From the NCBI GenBank assembly GCA_043819695.1, contig JBDREM010000122.1, positions 1 through 8,498 of the forward strand: 8,498 nt of DNA, read 5' to 3'. This DNA is from CAYLQD01 sp043819695 (GTDB taxonomy: Bacteria > Planctomycetota > PUPC01). Positions 1 to 4,952 of the stretch are shown in pieces. How positions within the stretch are numbered: position 1 is the stretch's first letter; every line of letters starts with the position of its first letter. The notes under the pieces are model-generated. The model searched no databases. It saw nothing but the letters and a program-made list of their open reading frames with translations, and was not told the origin of the DNA. The position numbers were made by a program, and so were the translations under genes.

Positions 1-157
1 CCCTGACGGCGACGCACGAGTGTCGTCGCTGATGATCGAGGTGAACCGGAAGCTGTACATGAATGAAGGAACGGGTGAAAGGTCAGGTGCTTCCCAAGGG
101 CTGGAACACGCTATTGTCGATACGATCCAGTCTTTCACAAGCCGTCTGCAGCAATGA
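1..157 (+). CDS. N-formylglutamate amidohydrolase-like protein, C-terminal end (5' truncated by window)
   Basis: The frame beginning at base 2 is open from the window edge to TGA at 155-157 and gives the last 51 residues of a protein whose start lies outside. The stretch SSLMIEVNRKLYMNE resembles the conserved C-terminal block of the N-formylglutamate amidohydrolase (HutG/FGase) family, where a hydrophobic strand runs into E-x-N-R-x-L-Y-M. After it come a variable linker and a final amphipathic helix (AIVDTIQSFTSRLQQ), as in the family. Members hydrolyse N-formylglutamate to glutamate and formate in histidine breakdown, but many are uncharacterised amidohydrolases, so the substrate is not certain. 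The stop lies only 13 bases before the next start, so the two genes could be co-transcribed. Only the C-terminal motif is visible and the catalytic core is off-window. Confidence 0.62.
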   Translation, partial: PDGDARVSSLMIEVNRKLYMNEGTGERSGASQGLEHAIVDTIQSFTSRLQQ

Positions 158-158
158 C

Positions 159-163
159 AGGAG
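159..163 (+). promoter_or_regulatory. Shine-Dalgarno for the DUF1737-like gene
   Basis: AGGAG lies 7 bases before the ATG at 171. It selects that start over the ATG at 164 in another frame, which the same motif almost touches. Confidence 0.7.
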
Positions 164-170
164 ATGAACA

Positions 171-368
171 ATGCAGTACAAGTTGGTCGTGAAAGCGTCG
201 GACAGAAACGTGCCACTGGAGAATGCGGCAGACGACCTGGCGAAGGAGGTCAACGACATGATCCGCAGTGGCTGGAAGCCCCAGGGAGGCACCGCTGCTG
301 GAATGCAGCTTGGACAGTATCCATTCCTGGTTCAGGCGATGGTCAAAGACAGAGAAACGGAGCAGTAA
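171..368 (+). CDS. small DUF1737-like protein
   Basis: A 65-residue protein with no signal peptide or membrane segment, so probably cytoplasmic. It has the shape of the DUF1737 family: an N-terminal strand (MQYKLVVKAS), a helix with conserved L-x-x-x-V-N-x-x-I-x-x-G-W (residues about 22-35), a PQGG turn near residues 37-40, and a closing strand ending FLVQAMVKD. These small proteins usually carry 'GW.PQGG...QAM' and have no established biochemical role. The start is supported by an AGGAG motif 7 bases upstream and by the hydrophobic first strand beginning right after the Met. The gene follows the amidohydrolase-like gene closely and may be its operon partner. Third-position GC is more mixed than in the secretion operon to the right. 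Family assignment is by pattern memory only. Confidence 0.75.
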   Translation: MQYKLVVKASDRNVPLENAADDLAKEVNDMIRSGWKPQGGTAAGMQLGQYPFLVQAMVKDRETEQ

Positions 369-670
369 TGCCCTCGACTGTCGCAAGACGGTTGCGGGAA
401 GCGGGCTTTGCGGATATGTTTTCTGATTCCCGGTCGCATTGTGGAGTCATGCAGACGAGAAACTCGGAACACAAGCCGAAACGAAGACACCGACATCGAG
501 CCGACCTCGTCCATGCGGGTTGGTGGGTTACATAACGAACTGCCGACAAGGAGTGAGCAACGGGGGGTACGTGTTCTAGGCGGTAGAGTGGCTTAAGGGG
601 CCCAAGTGAGTGTGTGTTATCGGTGGGCCTCAACCAGGAGTGGCTGTGGACATTCGACAGGAGAATCGGT
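369..670. other. about 300-base stretch without a convincing gene
   Basis: Short open frames cross this region on both strands, but none combines a ribosome site, coding-like third positions and a recognisable protein. An ATG overlaps the preceding stop (TAATG at 366-370) and opens a 55-residue frame rich in Arg and His, which looks like shadow translation. Near the right end a weak stem can be drawn: GGGCCCA (598-604) pairs with TGGGCCT (624-630) with one G-U pair. It has no following T run, so I do not call it a terminator. Nothing else was seen. Confidence 0.5.
659..663 (+). promoter_or_regulatory. Shine-Dalgarno deciding the start of the 59-aa gene
   Basis: AGGAG sits 7 bases before the ATG at 671. 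It rules out the longer in-frame extension back to about 614, which has no comparable ribosome site and would add a non-conserved-looking leader. Confidence 0.65.
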
Positions 671-850
671 ATGAAGAACGTGGAACTGAAGGTCGAGGGC
701 AATATCCTCACCATCAAGGTGGACCTGACCAAGGAGTTCGGGCCATCGTCGTCCGGAAAGACGATCATCATCGCCTCCACGGAGGGCAACGTGTCTATCC
801 CCGACCGGGACGAGAAGATCGGACTGAATGTGTATCGCAAGAAGTCCTGA
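671..850 (+). CDS. small conserved-looking protein of unknown function (59 aa)
   Basis: A 59-residue protein of alternating beta-strand character: MKNVELKVEGNILTIKVDL, a short E-F-G-P-S-S-S-G-K turn, a second hydrophobic strand KTIIIAST, a glycine turn (EGNVSIP) and a final strand KIGLNVYRKKS. It has no signal peptide, membrane segment or cysteine. The pattern 'LTI.VDL.KEFG.S.SGKT..IA.TEGN......KIGLN.Y.K' matches my memory of a small hypothetical protein that recurs in environmental bacteria, but I know no function. The GPSSSGKT segment looks superficially like a P-loop (GxxxxGKT, residues 24-31). In a 59-residue all-beta protein this is unlikely to be a nucleotide-binding site. One base separates its stop from the next ORF, so the two may be translated together. 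Confidence 0.72.
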   Translation: MKNVELKVEGNILTIKVDLTKEFGPSSSGKTIIIASTEGNVSIPDRDEKIGLNVYRKKS

Positions 851-851
851 G

Positions 852-1142
852 ATGGCCGACTCGGCTTGCCCCCCGGGGGGCTGGGGAGTTTCCTGTTGCG
901 GTCACAGTCCGTCCGAGTCGATCACCTCGCTCAAGGACCAGATGAAGCTCGAACTCAGCGGCGTGGCGAACTACGACTCGGCGACCGCGCCGATCGGCAG
1001 CATTGTCGTTCCCGCCCGTTCCCTCCTTGGTTTCCGCCTCGCAGTCGAATCCCTCGACACCGATGCCCTCACCTTCATCAACGATGCCAAGTCCAAGAAA
1101 ACCGTGATAACAATCCGTCGCCGCACATCCGGCCCCGTGTGA
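852..1142 (+). CDS. hypothetical protein (96 aa)
   Basis: The 96-codon frame starts one base after the upstream stop (TGAGATG), which suggests translational coupling, since no strong SD of its own is visible. Third positions are mostly G or C throughout, which supports genuine coding. The first 20 residues are Cys/Pro/Gly rich with a Cys-Cys pair (ACPPGGWGVSCCGHSP). The middle part reads SITSLKDQMKLELSGVANY. The end alternates strands with basic residues (TVITIRRRTSGPV). No signal peptide or transmembrane helix is evident. An internal Met (base 942) could give a 66-residue form that begins MKLELSGVANYDS. I do not recognise the family. The Cys-rich head could bind metal, but that is a guess. 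Confidence 0.5.
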   Translation: MADSACPPGGWGVSCCGHSPSESITSLKDQMKLELSGVANYDSATAPIGSIVVPARSLLGFRLAVESLDTDALTFINDAKSKKTVITIRRRTSGPV

Positions 1143-1254
1143 ATCTACGGCCCTGCGCTGGCGATCCCGTCGTCGCGCCGACACCGTCTCTTGGTGGTCC
1201 CACGTCAACCCAATCGACAACACCCACTCCATCCTTACCAGCGTCGCTGAATAC

Positions 1255-1276
1255 GACCGTTAACGGGGTCAGTATG
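1255..1276. repeat. short palindrome with ACGGGGTCAG motif between convergent genes
   Basis: CCGTTAACGG (1257-1266) is a perfect 10-base palindrome, and GACC (1255-1258) can also pair with GGTC (1267-1270). The right part reads TTAACGGGGTCAG. An 'ACGGGGTCAG' core is familiar to me from short repeats near Y1/RAYT-type transposases in many bacteria. No such transposase is in this window. It lies between the 96-aa gene (+) and the CoiA-like gene (-), where a bidirectional terminator would be expected, but there is no T run. Confidence 0.3.
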
Positions 1277-1284
1277 TCCGGCGC

Positions 1285-1947
1285 TCATAGGTGAACGTTT
1301 TGGACGTGAAGATAGGCCAGGCGCTGCAAATCCCGCAAGCGCGCATCCTGGCTGTCTCGTCCAGATTCGAAACCGAAGAACGCCCCGCCGGGTTCGGCGC
1401 ACAGGAACCAGTCTCCCTGCAAGGCGCCGCAGAACGGGCACGTGTTTGCCCAATACCTCCCCTCCGCAGTCCTGGAGCGCCTGTACTGCAGCGTTACAGG
1501 CTTGGGAGCAGCCCGTGGCGCGTCCGTGGCGAATAGCGAGTGGCCGGGCCACGTGAAGACGAGCATCGCCTTCCTGCACTTGTAGCATGTTGCCGGGGCG
1601 TAGCGATAATACGAACCGGGGATTCGGACACCGCTTGTCTCTGCGATCTCCCGTGTCCTTGACGTGAATTTGTCGAAGGCCTCACGACAACCAAGGCATC
1701 GCAGCGGCCTGAAGTGGTCAACGAGGGCGCGCCATCTTCTCGGATTCTCGATGACCTCCGTGCCCTTGACCTCGACAAAAGGAACGGACAGATCTCTTTC
1801 CTTACGTTCACCTACCTGATGCGAAACCAGGATTTCAATTGCCGCGACCACTTCACTGCCGGCCAAGATGCCAACATCAACAATGAAGCCCTCCGGCAAG
1901 CGCTGTTCCAGGACTGCATCCAATGGCACTAACTTAAGCCGGATCAT
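1285..1947 (-). CDS. CoiA-like nuclease-fold protein with C-terminal cysteine-pair zinc-binding region
   Basis: A 220-residue protein with two halves. Residues about 18-65 read like the core of CoiA-type competence nucleases, a PD-(D/E)XK restriction-endonuclease fold: EGFIVDVGIL (D24), a strand with VVAAIEILVSH (E38), then K49 in GERKERDL and the strand PFVEVKG. D24, E38 and K49 are the likely active-site set. The second half has three CxxC pairs: C84-x2-C87, C121-x2-C124 and C170-x2-C173 (TCPFCGALQGDWF), so one or two zinc sites are likely. There is no signal or membrane segment. The start is uncertain: the ATG has only a weak purine-rich leader, and the frame stays open upstream to a stop at 1999-2001. 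It is transcribed toward the small ORFs and away from the secretion operon. The fold assignment is by pattern; the biological role is unknown. Confidence 0.68.
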   Translation of the reverse strand: MIRLKLVPLDAVLEQRLPEGFIVDVGILAGSEVVAAIEILVSHQVGERKERDLSVPFVEVKGTEVIENPRRWRALVDHFRPLRCLGCREAFDKFTSRTREIAETSGVRIPGSYYRYAPATCYKCRKAMLVFTWPGHSLFATDAPRAAPKPVTLQYRRSRTAEGRYWANTCPFCGALQGDWFLCAEPGGAFFGFESGRDSQDARLRDLQRLAYLHVQNVHL

Positions 1948-1987
1948 CCGCCGCCAGAGAGAACGGGCGGCCCGACGGCTTCTTTGT

Positions 1988-2072
1988 CCTAATCCTAATC
2001 ATAATCGTAATCCTACTCGGCAGCGGCACTTACGAAACAGCGATTAGGATTAGGAGTAAGATTACGATTACG
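1988..2072. repeat. imperfect inverted repeat built of TCNTAA/GATTAN hexamers
   Basis: The left arm (1988-2019) is a run of TCCTAA, TCATAA, TCGTAA and TCCTAC units. The right arm (2041-2072) is the complementary type, with GATTAG, GATTAG, GAGTAA, GATTAC, GATTAC. The arms match at 26 of 32 positions with a 21-base spacer, so a long imperfect hairpin is possible. The tract is AT-richer than everything around it and lies between the 5' side of the CoiA-like gene and the broken 5' end of gspK. No T run follows either arm, so terminator function is not supported. Confidence 0.85.
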
Positions 2073-2085
2073 ACCGAAGCTCTGC

Positions 2086-2343
2086 GACACGGGTCGAGCC
2101 CCTTATCTTAGTACCATTAGGTTCTCCGCCGACATCGTCAGCGTGGCGGGCGACGGCCGCGCCTTCCGGCGCTGCCGCGTCGTGCTCGACGCGCAATCCA
2201 GCCCGCCAAGAGTCCTCTACCGCCAGGACCTCACGCAGCTCGGCTGGCCGTTGGCGCCCGAAATCCTCTCCCGCCTGCGGGCGGGCGCATCCATCAACGA
2301 CGTCGCGACCGTCCAGACCGTTCACACGGAGGCGCCCCGCTGA
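2086..2343 (+). pseudogene. gspK: gspK-like type II secretion minor pseudopilin, C-terminal fragment
   Basis: The frame ending at TGA 2341-2343 reads RFSADIVSVAGDGRAFRRCR, then VVLDAQSSPPRVLYRQDLTQLGWPL. This matches the closing beta-sheet region of GspK-type proteins ('.FSADI.AV.GDGR.F.R.R.V.D....PR..Y..DL..LGWPL'). GspK caps the pseudopilus tip and is normally around 300 residues or more; only about 85 residues remain here, with no prepilin signal or helix. The frame is open back to 2011, but upstream of about 2098 it runs into the hexamer repeat and loses similarity. A GTG at 2143 is the only internal start and has no convincing ribosome site. The stop overlaps the next ATG (TGATG), so this is the true downstream end of a gene from the same operon. 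Lower GC at 2098-2125 fits decay or a junction. Confidence 0.68.
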
Positions 2344-3755
2344 TGTTCAACGCTCGCAGACGACTGGGCCTGGCCGTAACCGAGCAGGGGATCACGGCCG
2401 TCGAAATCGCGACGTCGTCGGCCGGACGCCGCACGATGCTGCAATCCGCCGTCTTGCCCTTCTCCGACGGAATCAACCTGGACCAGCCCGAAAAACTGGG
2501 CAAGGAACTCAGGAAAGTCCTTCGGGCGAGCGGCGTGCGCGCATCCCGCTGTGTCATTGGGCTGGCCGCGGCCTGGATTGCCGCGCGGGGGAAAGTGCTC
2601 CCTGCGACCGACCCCGATTCGCTCCGCGGCGCTCTTTCCATCGCAGCCGAACACGAGTTCGCATCCGGACCCGAAGGGCTGGTCTTCGACTATGCCGCGT
2701 CGCCCGGCGAGAAGGGGAGCTCGGCACTCCTCGTTGCAGCGCCGCGCCAGATCATCGAGCAGTCCGTCGCGATGGCCAGGGCCGCAAGGCTTTCGGTCCT
2801 TGCCATCACCTCCTCGACCGCCGCGCTCGCGCTGGCCACGCGCGGACCCGTCTCGCCCGCCGGGCGCCTCATCCTCGGATTCCTGCCGCGCGGAGTCGAG
2901 TTGGCCGTCCAGTCCGCCAACGGCGTGCGCCTGATTCGCCACGTGTCCGCGCGCCTCGACCGGCCCGGCGGACATGTCGGAAGCCTTTCGGCCGAGTTGC
3001 GCCGCATCCTGCTCCTCGCGCCCGCCGAGCAGGAACAAGGGCCACCGCGCGAACTGCTCCTCTGGGATTCGGCCGGGGCGGACCGCTCCGCGCTCGAATC
3101 GCTCGAGCAGAGCCTCGGCGCTCCCGTCCGGTTCTGCACCCTGGCGACGGACCTGGGCGTGTCGGACGCTCCGTCAACGCTCGGAAGGGCCGGGCTGGCG
3201 CAGGCTGCGGCGCTCGCCTGCTCCGCCGGCCAACCGCTCGCGATTGATTTCCTGCACTCGCATCTAGCCCCCCCGGCGAAGACGTATGTGAGGCGGCGGG
3301 CAGTGTGGGCGGCCGCCGCCTCACTCCTCCTCATCGCCGCGGTCATTCATCTTCTCCTCGACTGGCGCGCCGCACGGCAAGAAGTCCTGACGCTTCAGGG
3401 CCAGTTGGCCGATCTCCGGCCCGCCGTTCAGGAAGCGAGAACGCTGACCGACAACGTGACCTTTGCGCGGGGCTGGTATGACCGCCGGCCCGAGTTCCTC
3501 AATTGCTTGCGCGAGATCACCCTCGCCTTCCCCGAGGAGGGCAGAGTCTGGGCCGCCGGCGTGACCATCCGCGAGGACATGCAGGCGCTCCTGTCCGCCA
3601 AGTCCGTCAACGAGGCGGCGGCGCTCGAAGTGCTCGACCGCCTCAAGTCGAATCCCAGGCTCGCCAACGTCAAGCCCCTCTTCATCCGCCAAGCCGGCGG
3701 CACGTCCCGGGACGTCTCCTTCGCCATCAGCCTGAGTTTGCCGAGGGCCGACTGA
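2343..3755 (+). CDS. gspL: GspL-like protein: PilM-type actin-fold domain fused to PilN-type periplasmic domain
   Basis: The 470-residue protein has three parts. Residues 1 to about 300 look like the cytoplasmic actin-fold of PilM/GspL (GLAVTEQGITAVEIA at 9-23, SRCVIGLAAAWIAARGKVLP near 68-87, alternating phosphate-loop-like strands). A single transmembrane helix follows at about 320-341 (AVWAAAASLLLIAAVIHLLL), then a coiled coil. The periplasmic end (about 380-468) has PilN/GspL-type ferredoxin-like features: FLNCLREITLAFPEEGRVW, a long helix with AALEVLDRLKSNPRL, and a final strand. In both systems this protein links the cytoplasmic ATPase to the inner-membrane platform and recruits GspM/PilO. 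A GGAGG motif 10 bases upstream and overlap with the gspK stop support the start. It sits directly before gspM. The ATPase partner GspE/PilB is not in the window. Whether the machine is type II secretion or a pilus is not settled by this gene alone. Confidence 0.85.
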   Translation: MFNARRRLGLAVTEQGITAVEIATSSAGRRTMLQSAVLPFSDGINLDQPEKLGKELRKVLRASGVRASRCVIGLAAAWIAARGKVLPATDPDSLRGALSIAAEHEFASGPEGLVFDYAASPGEKGSSALLVAAPRQIIEQSVAMARAARLSVLAITSSTAALALATRGPVSPAGRLILGFLPRGVELAVQSANGVRLIRHVSARLDRPGGHVGSLSAELRRILLLAPAEQEQGPPRELLLWDSAGADRSALESLEQSLGAPVRFCTLATDLGVSDAPSTLGRAGLAQAAALACSAGQPLAIDFLHSHLAPPAKTYVRRRAVWAAAASLLLIAAVIHLLLDWRAARQEVLTLQGQLADLRPAVQEARTLTDNVTFARGWYDRRPEFLNCLREITLAFPEEGRVWAAGVTIREDMQALLSAKSVNEAAALEVLDRLKSNPRLANVKPLFIRQAGGTSRDVSFAISLSLPRAD

Positions 3756-3757
3756 AC

Positions 3758-4336
3758 ATGGTTCTCACTCGCCGCGAGCGATACATCTTCATCGGCACCT
3801 TTCTGGCGCTCGGAGTGCTGGCCCTCGACCGCCTCGCCCTCTCCCCACTGCTCGAACACCGCTCGGCCATCGAAGCTCAGAGGGCGAGCCTCTCCGCGGA
3901 ACTGGCCCGCGCACGGACGCTGATGGCCCACCGCAGCGAGATGGACCCCAGGTGGCGCGAGATGGTCCGGGCCGGCATGAAGAGCGATCCCGCCGAGGCC
4001 GAAAGCCAGGTCCTTCACGCCATCCGCGACTGGGCCGAGGAAGCGGGCCTCGTTCTCCTGCTCCTCAAGCCCGATCGGCTGACCGAGAAGCCCCGGCTCC
4101 CCGAAATCGTCTTCCAGGCCGCTGGCACCGGGAACATGAGGGGCGTGGTTCGGCTCTTGTGGCGGATTCAGACCGCCGCCATTCCCGTCAAGGCCACCGA
4201 GATGCAGATCTCCGCCCGGAAAGACGGGCTGGACGATCTATCGTTTCAATTGCGCATCTCGACCGTGTATGCTCCGTCGCCGGCCGCGATCGTTGCCGCC
4301 GCCAATCCGCGGCCCGACACATCTGGAGGTCCCTGA
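3758..4336 (+). CDS. gspM: GspM/PilO-like inner-membrane platform protein
   Basis: A 192-residue bitopic protein with a short basic cytoplasmic head (MVLTRRER), a transmembrane helix at about 9-25, a coiled-coil helix at about 33-58 (RSAIEAQRASLSAELARART), and a compact periplasmic domain. In that domain a helix (SQVLHAIRDWAEEAGLVL), a strand, a second helix (MRGVVRLLWRIQTAAIPVK) and a strand (LSFQLRISTVY) follow the ferredoxin-like order of PilO/GspM. It is thought to dimerise with GspL and brace the secretion platform. The ATG lies 2 bases after the gspL stop with a weak GAGG upstream. A longer in-frame start inside gspL would destroy the N-terminal topology and was refused. Its TGA overlaps the next ATG. 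The tail (about 172-192) is Ala/Pro rich. Sequence in this family is poorly conserved, so position and topology carry the call. Confidence 0.8.
   Translation: MVLTRRERYIFIGTFLALGVLALDRLALSPLLEHRSAIEAQRASLSAELARARTLMAHRSEMDPRWREMVRAGMKSDPAEAESQVLHAIRDWAEEAGLVLLLLKPDRLTEKPRLPEIVFQAAGTGNMRGVVRLLWRIQTAAIPVKATEMQISARKDGLDDLSFQLRISTVYAPSPAAIVAAANPRPDTSGGP
4325..4329 (+). promoter_or_regulatory. Shine-Dalgarno for gspC, inside the gspM end
   Basis: GGAGG lies 6 bases before ATG 4336 and overlaps the last codons of gspM. It sets the gspC start and rejects the longer in-frame reading that begins at 3952. Confidence 0.75.
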
Positions 4337-4923
4337 TGCCTCGATTCATTCTGCTTTTCGGATTCCCTGCTCTGTTCCTGGCCTCAGTGGCCGCCGCCGC
4401 AACGTTGTCACGCAGCGCTCCGGGCGGCCACAACGCCTCCTGGGATGACTACCGCATTCTCCTGACCCGGAACATGTTTGCACGCAACCGGTCTGTGCGG
4501 CCCGCCGAGCGGCCCGCCGTCGCTAAGCCGGCGCCCCGCAGTCGCGGCGCCCACACGTTCGTGCTCATCGGGGTCACCGTGCGCGGCGACGTACGCATCG
4601 CGTTCTTCGAGGACAGCCAGACCGGCGAGACCGTGCAAACGACAATCGGCCGCACCGTCGGCGCCGGTACCATCGTCTCCATCGCGCTCGACACCGTCGA
4701 GTACAGCTCAGGCGGTGCCACCCGCAAAATCAGCGTCGGCGAGAACCTCGCCGGCGTCGCCGTCACCCTGTCGCCGCCCACCGCCTCGACCTCGCCCGCC
4801 GCCACCACTGCGCCCGGTGCCGTCGCCGGCTCCGCCGGTGCAGCGGACAAGGGCACCGACAAGAGCGCCAACGATATCCTCGAACGAATGCGTAAACGCC
4901 GTCTCGATGAGATGAAGCGATGA
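4336..4923 (+). CDS. gspC: GspC/PilP-like secretin-connecting protein
   Basis: A 195-residue protein. The N-terminus (MPRFILLFGFPALFLASVAAAA) is a signal peptide or membrane anchor. YRILLTRNMFARNR at 39-52 is the short 'R-N-x-F' motif that precedes the homology region in GspC-type proteins. The homology region spans about 75-140, a set of short beta strands (FVLIGVTVRGDVRIAFFED, TIVSIALDTVEYSSGG, ISVGENLAG). An Ala/Pro/Thr-rich linker (about 145-172) and a basic helical tail (DILERMRKRRLDEMKR) follow. No PDZ domain is present, so it is closer to short GspC or PilP-type linkers that join the inner-membrane platform to the N0 domain of the secretin. It overlaps gspM by one base at the start and abuts gspD at the end, consistent with this role. 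Divergent family; topology, motif and position support it. Confidence 0.78.
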   Translation: MPRFILLFGFPALFLASVAAAATLSRSAPGGHNASWDDYRILLTRNMFARNRSVRPAERPAVAKPAPRSRGAHTFVLIGVTVRGDVRIAFFEDSQTGETVQTTIGRTVGAGTIVSIALDTVEYSSGGATRKISVGENLAGVAVTLSPPTASTSPAATTAPGAVAGSAGAADKGTDKSANDILERMRKRRLDEMKR

Positions 4924-4937
4924 GACCGCGACCACAC

Positions 4938-4943
4938 AAGGAG
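4938..4943 (+). promoter_or_regulatory. Shine-Dalgarno deciding the secretin start
   Basis: AAGGAG lies 9 bases before ATG 4953. The ATG at 4920 overlaps the gspC stop but lacks a good ribosome site and would add a polar, Cys-containing leader (RPRPHKECRT) ahead of a normal signal peptide. Confidence 0.7.
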
Positions 4944-4952
4944 TGCAGAACC

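Noticed and set aside
368..535. 55-aa frame whose ATG overlaps the stop of the DUF1737-like gene (TAATG)
   Set aside because: The overlap is suggestive, but the product is a random-looking Arg/His-rich string, codon third positions are not gene-like, and no motif is seen.
694..720. P-loop-like GPSSSGKT in the 59-aa protein as a sign of an ATPase (segment near residues 24-31)
   Set aside because: The protein is too short and all-beta, with no Walker B or helix after the loop. The match is probably chance.
1988..2072. CRISPR array or rho-independent terminator at the hexamer tract
   Set aside because: There are no equal repeats with unique spacers, the units are contiguous hexamers, and no T run follows the possible hairpin.
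4920..4952. Earlier secretin start overlapping the gspC stop
   Set aside because: No good ribosome site; it would put a polar leader before the signal peptide, whereas ATG 4953 has AAGGAG at proper spacing.
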